A DNA stretch of 64,000 nt from positions 184,440 to 248,439 of the forward strand of contig MNCI01029287.1 in the NCBI GenBank assembly GCA_015680685.1, written 5' to 3'. A model generated the notes under the pieces. That model did not search any database and was not told the origin of the DNA. It worked only from the letters and a program-made list of their open reading frames with translations. Of this stretch, positions 12,701 to 24,700 are shown piece after piece. Position numbers and translations under genes: made by a program. Position 1 is the first letter of the stretch. Each line of letters opens with the position of its first letter. Source of the DNA: Gnetum montanum. Its lineage: Eukaryota; Streptophyta; Gnetopsida; Gnetales; Gnetaceae.

Positions 12701-15700
12701 GAATGAATTGACTAGAATGAAAAATTAAAGACATCAAGTAACATTTTTTCTTTACTATCTTCTAGTGATTGGTTTCATATTTGCCACTGCAGAGTTTAGT
12801 CAAATTGTCAATATGGTAGGAAAATGACTTTTTGTTTGCACCGAAGCTAGCATTATCTAATTTAAAGGAATAAGAACTGTTACCCTGATCAAGTTCCCTA
12901 ACACATTAGGTACTGTTGTTTCAACTGATTCATGGAATTGGCTGCTCAGATTATAGAGCACAAAGATGATTCAATGTTATGCAGTGATTGCTGGAAATGA
13001 CAAATTAAGGCAATGGCCATTGCATCATCCCACTTGGATGTTGTATTTTATTGAATTTTTTGTTTGATTTTTGTTTTTCAGCGCGTGGTGAGGCCAAGAG
13101 GAGGTTACAATGAATGGTTACGATGCCTTCCGGTTTCTCTTCATAAAAAGTTGTATCTTCTCATAAGCTACATCTGTGCTAATTTGCCATTACTAAGGAA
13201 TATTCAAAGTAAAAAGCTAGCACCCTTACCTTGGGAGTCAACAAATTCTACTGATTCCATTTCCATCCCTGAAGCTGATGCAAAGCAAATTGCATTGATG
13301 GCAAATGAAACCAGTGAAAAGTAAGCACCTATTTTTCATTTTTAATGGGTTTTTCTTTTCTTTGCATTCTTTATGGAAACAACATGCATATAATGGATAT
13401 ACGGTTTTATATTCCTTAAATTAACTATATATTTGATATTATAAATTTGACATGATCTACAACTCTGCAGTTGTCATAACTGGATAGAGAGCATTTGAAC
13501 TTTAAATCTTAAGAATACAGTTTAGGTCTCAAGTCTCTCTGTCGATGGGTTGAACCCTAAGCTAAGTAGAAACATATGTACTAGGATGCTTTCATTATTT
13601 ATTTATTTTTACAAATTAAACAGCTTTGGACCAAATATTTGTTTAGATCTGAAACTGAAAAAATGGTAGACATGAGAAATTTGCAACCTGTTTTTGAAAG
13701 CTAGTTCTGCCGTTTTGTTCTTTGTTGTCTTCTCTTATATATACATCTCTTAAGTGAATATATCTATTTTTTGGTTTTGTAACAGAGAGGGACCTTTGCT
13801 AGTGGTTGCCTCTGGTCGTGATACAGTCAATGTTGCAGCAACAATACGTAAATTGGCCATGAAAAACACATTTGTTGTACAGGTAAATGAGTTACACGTT
13901 CTGAAATTTTTTTAGTTGAATGTATACATGTTATTCTCTTTTAAAATTTGAAATCATATGATGTGAACATCATATATTAAAGGGATTTTGCTTTCATAGG
14001 TTCAGGACTTTTTGAGAAGGAGTCTCAGATTAAAGATGGAAATAACCATCTTATTGCTAGAGTTCAAAGCATGTTCCACTCTTTATGCTACCTTATGAAA
14101 CTACAAAAGTTTTGTAACAAGTCTATATGTACTAACCCATGCTTTGGTTCCAGAATTTAAACTTATCGTCATCTCCACCTTACTTTCTTTTTTATCACAT
14201 TTTCTTAACATCAAAAAGAGTCAGGGTATATACCCTGCATGCATTATATTATTGAATGTCTTTTACCAATTTGAGGATTAGCTAGGCTTGTGGTTATCTG
14301 AAAAGTAGGATATATTATTAATCACATTATGATTAATATAATAGCATCTTTTCATCTTTAACACAAGAAAGAATTTGGTTTTACAAGCGTCTAAGAATTG
14401 AGCTAAGAATCATGTGCACTCTATTTAAGGCAAAAATTCTTGTGAACCAAGGATGCAACATATAGTTTGAGGGGGAAAAGCAATAGTTCTAGGCTATGAT
14501 ATAACATTCTTTAATATATAATAGCCACTAGTTGCTGCAGCAATTAATGCCCAAATTTCCAATCCAAACAGTAGCTTGTAACATTTTAATCAACCTACAG
14601 AAGTATTTTGAAAACAAATCCTAACAAAGCTCTGATATCAAATTGTCACACCCCAATTTTTCATTAGAATGGGAAGGGTGAAAAATACTCTTTTTAGTTT
14701 GTATCAAAGATCTCATTAGAAAAAGCATAAATTATCAATAACAATACTTAGCAAATAATAATCTTTCCAATAAGAGCGGGAGTGGGAGTGGTGGCGATGA
14801 CAAGAGTGGGAGTGGTGGCAGGAGCAGCTGTAGGAACGGTTGTTGCAGGAGGGAGCATTGGTGGGACCGTGGACGGGCTTGCGCGTAGCCAGGAGAATGT
14901 GGAGGAGGGTGCGCAAGCAACAAGGATTAGAGTGTTCTCACAGGCAAGTAATGGCACTAGTTTTGACACCTGCACATGGGATGGAGCAGTCATGTGGGTC
15001 AGGGTTGGGTGTCTGCCTAAGGAGGTGGTGCAGGAGTTGGAGCGGTGTCTACTGGGAAAGTTTATCTCAGACGGAGTAAGGTTGCTATGGATCTAATCTG
15101 AAAATGGGTCCGAGTGACATGGGGTTTGGAGGACGTCTGCATTCGGAGTTTGGTAGACAATCGGCTGTTGTTCATGTTTTCAACGATGGAGGTGCTGTTG
15201 GGGGGTCCATGGTTTTATGGAGCCCACAGATTGGTCTTGGCTCTCTGCAAACTTGGTGCACACTGTGATAAGGCCTCTTTGATTGGGCACTGGTCTGGAT
15301 CCAGCTGTTTGATTTGCTATTGGAGTACTAGGAACCATGGTTTTTGAAGTCTCTGGTAGGGCTGTTTGGAGACTTTATTAAATGTGATGCATTTACTGAG
15401 TCCATGGACCAAATGGTGTACACCTATTTTTGCATTTGGAGGTTGCTATGGTTGGAGGATAGAGTTGCGGAGGTTGTGCTAGACACCGTTGGCTGGGAGA
15501 AAAGATCCACGTTAAATTTGAAAACCTGCTGGCGGTGCACAAGGAGGAACATCTGGGATGCAAGCTTTGTGGGAAGCGGCACTCAGAATTAGAACATTGC
15601 AAAGGACCAACTGAGGCTGCTTAGGGCTGGAGTCTCGTGGGCAAGAAGGGCCGGATTTGGAAGTAGGGGTTGTGTTCAATAGGAGATGGAGGACCACAAG

Positions 15701-18700
15701 CCAAACACCCACATTCTCAAATCGCGGTGGGAGGGGGGATGGACAACGATGGGTGAAGGAAGATCTATTGCCTCGGGTGGAGGAGGGTGTGGCAGACCCG
15801 CTACTGGCAAGTGGTAAAGCTGAGGGATCGTCTACGGGTGGGGGGCTGGTGGAGGTCCTTGGCTCTCCTTGCACTTTGTTGGTTTCCAAGGACAGTCATG
15901 CAGCAGGCTTCAGTGCTGGAATTACCCCTATTGGGGGAGTGGATTACCATGGGACGAGGCTCTGCCAAGCCAAAAATGCAGGACATACAGCTCATGCAGG
16001 TAGAGGGCCTGCTTGGAGCGGTGGTGCTCAAGTTGGACAGCAAGATTGGGCAGCCCAATAAAACCACATCGTGCAAGAAATCCACGTAGTGGGATTTGGA
16101 TTTGGGGGTGTAGCGAATGCTACAGGAGGTGTATCACCGACGTGTATCTGCATCTCCATGAAGATCCTCGCTTGGAACTATCGGGGCCAGGGTACCCCGT
16201 ACAAAGGAAATATCCTATGAATGATGTTTAGGGAGGTAGGTTGCGAGGTGGTTTGTTTACAAGAAACAAAGGTCCAAAGGATCGAAAGGAAGTTGCTGAT
16301 CTAGGAGGGCTAGACAACCTAGATGGTGCCTAGCAAGGGATGTGCAGGACGTTTGGCCATTCTGGCCAAAATCCCAATCAGTTTTGTAGATGATTCTGAT
16401 TAGAGTCAAACTGTCTATGTGCCACAAGTGGATCTCTGGATAACAAATTTTTATGGGGTGTAGAACTGGGAGATCCGGGTCCAGGAACTCAAATGTGTGG
16501 TTGGGGTCATCCCCAATAGAGCCAGATGGATGTTGCTGGGGGATTTCAACCAAAGGCTCTATTGTTGGGAGAAATCTTGAAACGACTGCATTGATCCATC
16601 AGGGGCCGAGGCATGCATCTAGTTTCTTCATCAATATGAGTTGATTGACTTGGAGATCTTGGGGTGTAAATTCACTTGGAGTAACCACTGGAGGGGCACT
16701 AATCACGTCCAGTCCAGGATCGATCGAATATGGGTGAATGAGCAACCACCGGTCCATTTTGTGTCATTTCTAGTTGGAGGAGAGTCAGGAGCCCAGGCCC
16801 TTTAGATTTGAGCGGGCTTGGCTACACAAAGCCTGGCTGAAACTAGTGGTGGTTGAAATCTGGAAAAATTATATTGTGGCATAGGAGCCCTGACAGTTCC
16901 TGAGGGATGGTGTGTGAGCTTTGAAAAATGGTATCAAGGCGAGAGCATCAAATGACAAGTACAACTTCTAGGGGTACAGAGCATGTGCAGACGGAACTAT
17001 GGGAGATCCAAAGGTTGCAGGAAGTGGGGGTAGCCTGGGACATTGAAGAATAAGAGCTGCTTAGGGAACTCTAGGAGCTTGATAGGGAGGAAGAGAGCTA
17101 TTGGTGATAGCGGTCAAGGGGTGACTTGGTTGCAGGAAGGGGACAAACATACATGGTTCTTCTTTGCCACAACCAAACAAAATAGGGCCCACAAGAACAA
17201 ACTCTAGTATTTGCTAGAGGGCATCGGTGGGGGAGGCCCACAAAGCAATAGGAAGGGGCTGGACGCCTTGTAGAAGTTTTGGGAAGACATATGGAGATGG
17301 AAGGACATAGAACTGATCTCTTTGCCAATCACAAGGGTCATCACAAGTGCTGATAACTCCAATTTACTGCATCCTTTCTTGTAGGAGGAGCTACGGTGGG
17401 CTTTGAAATCCATGCAGTCCAACAAGGCTTTGGGACCTAATGGATGGCCGATTGAATTTTTTAGGGAGTATGAGGATCTCTTGGGATCCAATCTGCTGGA
17501 TGCATACAATAGTATGCTTTGTTGGTAGTAGGTTAGGAGGGAAATCAACTGCTCAAGGTTGGTGCTGCTTCCCAAGGTCCCTAACTCGACATCACTGGGG
17601 CATTTTTGGTCCATCGAGGTCTGCAACACGTTGCTGTGTGTTTTCTCCAAGCTGCTAGTTGGGCACCTTGTGCTGTTGATGGGGAAGTTGGTTGGGGAGC
17701 ATTAGGCAGGGTTCATTAAGGGACATTATCTACGGGACCAAATGTTGCTCTTGCAAGAGATTTTGCACTCCATTAAGGTGGCCAAATTTCCAGGCATGTG
17801 CATCAAACTAGACATAACCAAGGCCTACGACACTGTGAGCTGGGCAGCACTTAGGTTGGTGATGATGGAGAAGGGGTTCGATGCAAAGTTTGTCAATCTC
17901 TGCATTCAAATGCAACAAAGTGGCTGGTATTCATGAAGGGGAGGCTATGTGGGTTCACTGGAACAGGACATGTAGTGAGGCAAAGTGATCCGTTGTCTCT
18001 GCTCTTGTTTATCATTGTCATGGACCTGTTTAAAGGCTATTGCCTTGACAAAGGTGTTTAGGGACTTCAAGTTGTTGGAGTGCACAATGTGGCAACCCAT
18101 TATGCGGATGATACGATGGTGTTTTCCAGGGCTGCAGTGCCACATGTTGTGGCCTTGTTACGAGCAATGGAGAGGATGCAGTGGGAGGTAGGTCTCGAAG
18201 TCAATAAAGGAAAGTCAACCATTTATTTCACTCACACAGATGGAAGGGTGTAGGCCAAGATCATATAGACGTTGGGCATTCTATTGGGCCAAGCCCATGA
18301 CACATACCTAGGAATGCCTATTTTTGATTGGAATAGGCAAAGGACTTGGTAGGGACTGGTGGAGCATGTCCAGTAGTGGACCACACTTTGGACTGGTCGT
18401 TTTTTGTCCAAGAAAGGGAAGATGGTGTTGGCTGCAATGGTTTTGATGGCAATTGCCTGGTTTACAGTGTCTATGGCAACGCCATTGGCCACGGTGGTGC
18501 AAAAAATTGACAGCATAGTGAGGGAGGTTGTGTGGTCTGGAGGCAAAGGGGGTAGGAAGATGCACTTGGTGTCGTGGATGGTCATAGCATGGCCCAAATT
18601 GGCGGGGGGCATTGGCATTTTGGGGTTTGGAGATGAGATGGCATTGGGCAGACATCGTCTGCGAAATAGGTACATGGGGCAGATTGAGGGAGTAGCGCTG

Positions 18701-21700
18701 TGGGTGCAAATGTTGCAGCAGAAATATCAAAGATGGGAGGTTCAGCTGGAGTGCTCCCAACTTTGGAAGAATTTTTGCGGCCATGCTGCTGTGGTGGAGT
18801 AGCTCGGATTTTTTGGGGTAGCACCCAAAGGAGCTAGTTAAATTTTGGTACTCGCAGGAAGAGGGGTGGGTAGCGATTTGGAAGTTTGTCTCCCTGAGAA
18901 GGTGAAGGCATTCGGTTGGTTGCTCAAACATAGGGTGTTGCCAGTGAGGGCCACGTTGAGAGAGGGGGATTCGGTTGGAAGTTAGCTGTCCACATTGCCA
19001 AGAGGCACTTGAAACATTGCATCATCTTATTTTTTGGTGTAGGTTCTCTTAGGAAGTGTGGTTGGCTGCAAATATCTCTCCTACTGCTGGTTTCCATGGG
19101 GACTCTTTACAACTTGCCACATTGTGGGTCTTGTGGAAACATAGGAATTCCTTGATTTTTTGGGGACAACCACTACCTATGGCCATGGTGGTGGTCAGAG
19201 AAGCATGTGTGCTGTGGAAGGAGGCCATGGAACAACGCCTACTTTTTGAACTGTCATGGATAGAATTCTCCAGTTTGCCTGAATTATGGATGCTGGTTCA
19301 AAGGATGGTGTGGGTGGAAATGCTCAAACGCTTGGAAGGAGAACCGAACCTACCTACTCAGTAGTTCTACGACAACTAGGTGGGAGACACTACACAGTAC
19401 AGGGGTAGGAGGATAGAAGTCACGGTGCAAGCATTGGCTGTTGTGCTGGGGGTGGAGGATGGAGGGGAAATTGTGGCGTTGGTTGCGAGGGCGCAAAATG
19501 ATGCGAGGAAGTTCTTCATAGGCCACATTTCCAAGACTGCTAGTGAGCACATTCGAAAGTCTAGATTGCAAGGGGTTTGAAGGGATGCAGCACTCTTGGT
19601 GGAGTGGTATTTTGTGCAATTTGGGTACCCCCACAAACTGGTGGGGGTGCATTTCACTTTTCTCAAGCACCTTTGGCAGGGCTCCCTAGTTAACCTGCCT
19701 CATTTTTTCTGGGATTCTCTTTGTAGGAGGCAGCTGGGGTGGCACCATGGGGTGATACTTGCACTTTGGCATGGGGGTGTGCTGATCATTCACTTGGCGC
19801 CAACGATCATGTACCAACGGTGGCAGCGCCAAGGGCCTTAAGGAGGAGGGCGCTAGAAGATTGTTGCTTGGCGGCCAAGCAGGCATGGTTGGAGGAGCGA
19901 GCGCGGTGGTGGCTTTGGTGGGAGGACATGAGGTAGGAGGCCCGAAGCGAAGCGAATGAGTCATGCCTGCAGGACCTTAGGTGGATGGAAGTGGTGATTT
20001 CAAAGCATTGGACAGGATTGGTGCAGCTTAGAGCAGAGAACCAATGACTAGCACTTGGGCTGGGATTCAACGAGACAGCAGGTTGTGGTTGGCACAGATG
20101 CATCAGAGACCTCAGTTGCGGCTGAGAATCTGGGGTTCGGGTTGCGTTTTGCTGAGATCGCAAGATGCAATGGTTTGGGGCCGAACATAGTCAGGTAGGG
20201 CCACGGTCTCGCCAATAGGGGAAGGGGCATCTTGGCCATTAAGGGGTGTAATCTTTCATGTCTGTCCCTTGTCCTTTTGAACAGGGGTTGATTTTTTGGG
20301 GCGAGGGTACTGGGGCAATGTGAGGGGGTTGCATTGTGCAGGCATGTGGGTGATCATGATGTACGTTGCAGGTGATCGCTGTGTCACATGGTTGGGTTGT
20401 GCGGATTTGGGTCAGTGACCTTTGTGTACATTTGTACATTCATTTTTTTGGAATAAAATCATTTGATCATTTTTCAAAAAAAAAAAGAAAAAAGAAAAAA
20501 AAAAACAATACCTATGCTTAGCAGGGAACAATAATCTTTCCAACAAATAAATTGTAATCTGTGCAAGAATTGAAATAGTAACCTTTGTAAGAATAGAAAC
20601 GTTAACCTGTTTAATAACAGAAATAGTAACTTGTGCAATAATTAAAAAATTATCCTATCTATGATTCCATCACGATGGAAACATCAGTATCTAACATATT
20701 GATCATGTTGACTCATTAACATTACATAAATATCTTTTAAACAATAATTTTGCCCTCACAAATTAAATATGTTTAATGCCAAAGTTTTCAATGCAACTAT
20801 AACTCATTCTAGATGAAAACAAAATTTACATGGAGCAACAACGTCCAGATAAATCTACATACAACAAGGTCTTGGTCAGGAAAGTCCATCACTAGTTTAC
20901 ATCTCCTCTCTCAGACAAGGTTCCTCTTCCTTTGACAAAATTTGGATTTTAGAAAAAAAAAAACATAAGCAATGAGACATGAGTCTCAACAAGGAAAAAA
21001 CTCGTTCCTACCTATAAGGTTCTAGAGATGTGCTAGTAGACAAGGTAGAAAGAGTGACATCAAGTTGTATCGATAATAGGCTCTCTCAGGGTTACTACAA
21101 CAAGTCTTAGATGCAAACAAACAGCTACAAAAACAACCAATTAAGGGATTTGACCAACAACAACATTGACAGCAACTCCAAATCAACAACTCCTTTGGCA
21201 ACAATCAGAATCCGGACACTATAATTACTGGTGCTAACGTGGCCATTCAGATCCCTGCCCAGTAGTCCAATGTTTACTCTACCGGTGCATGTTTTAGCAC
21301 AGTACCCCACAGGAAATCAATGACACAACAATGCCTCAACCCACTACATCTAGCTAGCGATCCACAAATTTTTGATTTGCTATTGCCTCCAGTTGGTGAT
21401 GCATATTGACCAGTGGTCTCCTCATTATCAAAATTGAATTAACAGATATTAAGCCAAAAATAAGATAAAAATATCTGTAAAGGCCCTTGTAGGAGTGGGA
21501 TTTCTATATTTGTAATTAAAAGATTTAGTGCTAACAAATTACTTAGGATTTTTTATCATTGCTTTGGTTCATATATCATAACATGTATTTTTTGTGTGCA
21601 CATGTTTCCTAATCTTTGGAGTTAAACCGAGGTTGTATGTTTGAATCCAATTTTATGTTTTATGCAAGCAGCTTTTTTAATGTCTGGCACAAACCTTTTT

Positions 21701-24700
21701 CTAATCTTTATTCTACAAATCAATGTGGATATTAGTTGTTATTTGTCTCCACGGTTTTTTGAATTCATTTTAAGTATCTGTTTCTTATTTTTATTGTTCT
21801 TCTAAAATGTTTACCTTGAATACACAAGTAATTTTTTCTGCATGGTCAATGAATGATTGTTTTCTTTGTTTGGTTTGATGCTGTCATGTCTTCGCTGTCT
21901 ATTCAGATTCAACATCCGAGATGTTCTCTTGATAAATTTGATTTAGTGGTGACTCCTCATCATGATTTTCATGCTTTGACACCTGCTGGTCATGCACAAG
22001 TCCCACGATTTTTACGAAATTGGTTAACGCCTAGAGAGCCTCCTGATAGGCGTGTGGTAAGAATATTCCATAATTTCTTGGATAGGGAACCGGAAAAAAA
22101 TTTATTTACTTGGTGGCTTTGGTGCAATATATGAAGGCTGTAAATTTGGAAGCCTGATTTTGGAATTATTATGTTGATTATTGCAGGTCCTTACTGTTGG
22201 AGCATTGCATGGAGCTGATTTCACAACATTACGTGAAGCTGCACTTCAGTGGCAGGATGAACTTGCACCATTGCCAAAGCCATTGCTTGTTGTCAATATT
22301 GGAGGCCCTGCTAGTAAGATCATTTCTGGAAATGTTGAAATTGGTTAAAAATACTTCTTAACACATTTTTGAATTCGTTTGGCTCTTATGTTACTATTCC
22401 CTATATTCTTTTGTATGTATACCAATATTTGTTTATTTTTTTTGATTTTATGAATAAATTGCTAAAAATATTAATTTTAAAATTTTAAATCAACCTATCT
22501 ATTCAGAGATTGAATACAAGGGGTGGTTTCAATATAGTACATTTTCCTAAGAAGGATACCAATTTCCTAACGTAGATTCCTAGCTGTAAAAATGATTGTC
22601 ACATGAATTGCCTATCCTAACAGGTCATCTTAAGCTATGGGATACAAACAATGATGAAACTGATATCCAATTTCAAATTATAAAATCAAGATCATGTGGT
22701 CTACATCTCTCATTATTCTTGAAGAAAATCATTTAATTTAAAAATTAATTGCTAGTGAATGTTGATAATTTGTGAATCTTTGTTCAAGCAGTATATTATG
22801 ACGACCTACAGGTGCAAAGTTGAAATCCCTGCATCGCTTCCCCACATAAAACCCATGCACTGTGAAATTGCTATCATAAAAGTCTTATGCTGCTCGCGCT
22901 ATATGACTTAGGATACGGGAAGCCTCCTTTTGTTCTTGTTTAGTTTTTTGTCGTGTTTAGGAAAAAATTCTAAGAAAGATATTATCATTAATATGTACAG
23001 ACATAATTATGTGCGAATGAGCGTTAGCCTCACAGCCACAGTGATTGTAAAGGTGATTTTGACACATTACCATTATTTTCATGCTGATATATTTCTTATC
23101 AACTATGAATGCACCATTTAATGAAGGTGAAAACTGGAATCAAAGAAGACTATTGGGTTACAAAATATTAGCTATCCGAAAGATGTAGGAGAAAGAAAGT
23201 TATTAGCATGGATTTCCTAGAGCAAGACTTCAAGTGTATTCCTTTATTTTTGAGTCACCGGTTCTGGGTCATCTCGGGGCAGACCATGCAAAAACATGAT
23301 TTCGCATGGGGGAGTGTTCTCACTTAACTCAGAGGTTTAATACTTGTGGAATTTTTATGTATAGCTATTTTATTCTATTCCTTAGCTAAGGTATTTAGGG
23401 TAGATGATATGATGGGCAAATTGTATCTTGTCTGCTACAGGTTATTTCTTATCTAAATCTTTGCTTTGATTGCTGATCTTATTGAAAAGCTTCATTAATG
23501 TATCCTTGGCTATGAAACAAAACCTTTTTTCCCTGTTTGCTTCCTGTCTCTTTTAATCTGCATTGTTAAGGTAAGTTTTTTCTGGAACTATTTGTTTTAT
23601 CTCAGACTAACTTCCCAAATAATTTTAACTTAATTATTTCATGACCATAATTACCAACAATCAACATATCATGATTGTAGAACAAATCGACAAACTTGCA
23701 TGGTATACTAATTTGGAGTTAACTCAACAATCCACACTGCATCATGTAAATTTAAAGTTGTGAGTAAACACATCTAACTTTCTGTACCATTGCTTGGTTA
23801 TTGCATTCAGGCCAGACAGTCTTCTCTTCAACATGCAATCCAAGTTTGATTACTGTTAATTCATGAAACCTTTTACCTGTTCCTTGTTGATCACTGTTGC
23901 TAAATTACCATTTACTTCACTGTTATACAATGTGGAGACTGTTAATTTGCAACAGATCTTCTACTTTCGACCATATCATCTTCACAGTTGAATATTGCAT
24001 TTTCAAACTCTGCTAAGAATTCTTTCAGAGGCATAAGTGTCTCAGCATTGTCGTTTTCTTGATTTTTGTTTGTTATAGTTTTAACATGTTTGATTCTTAG
24101 AGCCCCAAAAATTATTATCTCAATTCTTTACTCTAGCCACAAACTATTGAAATACTCCAAATATTTGGCTTTCATAACATAGAATCAACATTTTTGAGAA
24201 TAATTGTATAGTGATCCTGTTATTACTGAAACTCTTCTTGTGCAAGATTTTACTCCTTAGTATTGCCAGGATACCTTTGATGAGTGGGTTGCCTACCTTG
24301 CTTATAGCTTACCCAAATTTATCATCATAATCTTGGCCTTTTCTACCTTTGATGAGTGGGTTGTCTACCTTGCTTATGGATTACCCAAATTTATTATCAT
24401 CATCCTAGCCTTGTTGTAACACCCTGCCCCTGGCTAGGATGAAGTGATGCCTAGGATTGCTAGTAATAACACAACGGAAGCATGACAAACTAAGAAACCG
24501 GTGGTGCAGGAAAATACATTACGAATAAATCACTCGATATATATATATTATGGAAGGTCCAATTGCACAAAAATCCATGCCAAACCAATGACTACGCATG
24601 CATGTCAATTTATAAAACTGCATGTCTCTACATAAACCAAAAATCGGTACTGCTCTCACAGGATGCAAAACATAAACATCATCACATACATAAAAGTATA

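Larger units (their letters stand above)
14771..20504 (+). mobile_element. L1-type LINE, full-length-like but decayed
   Basis: A 5.7 kb non-LTR retrotransposon: ORF1 with nucleic-acid-binding features, ORF2 with endonuclease and reverse transcriptase, a further coding-like stretch, and an A-rich tail at 20477-20504. It is bracketed by a diverged probable target-site duplication at 14741-14770 and 20505-20542; both sides contain ACAATAC, CTTAGCA and ATAATCTTTCCAA. The first base after the left copy begins a G-rich 5' end (GAGCGGGAGTGGGAGTGG), as in plant L1 elements. It is much richer in G than the flanking intron. Several frameshifts and stops show it is dead. Confidence 0.85.
13883..21906 (+). 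other. ELM1: ELM1 intron 3 (8.0 kb), LINE-bearing
   Basis: Donor GTAAAT after VVQ, acceptor ATTCAG before IQHPR. An L1-type LINE accounts for 14771 to about 20504. Outside it (13883-14740 and 20543-21906) the sequence is AT-rich with no gene; a weak SINE-like B-box sequence lies near 21630. The LINE reads in the same direction as the gene. Confidence 0.8.

Noticed and set aside
15512-16085. Several long minus-strand frames opposite LINE ORF1
   Set aside because: They mirror a G-rich coding strand (Pro/Ser/Thr-rich shadows) and match no protein.
18232-18931. Long minus-strand frames (up to 207 codons) opposite LINE ORF2
   Set aside because: The plus strand carries clear reverse transcriptase and zinc-finger blocks there; the minus frames are low-information shadows.
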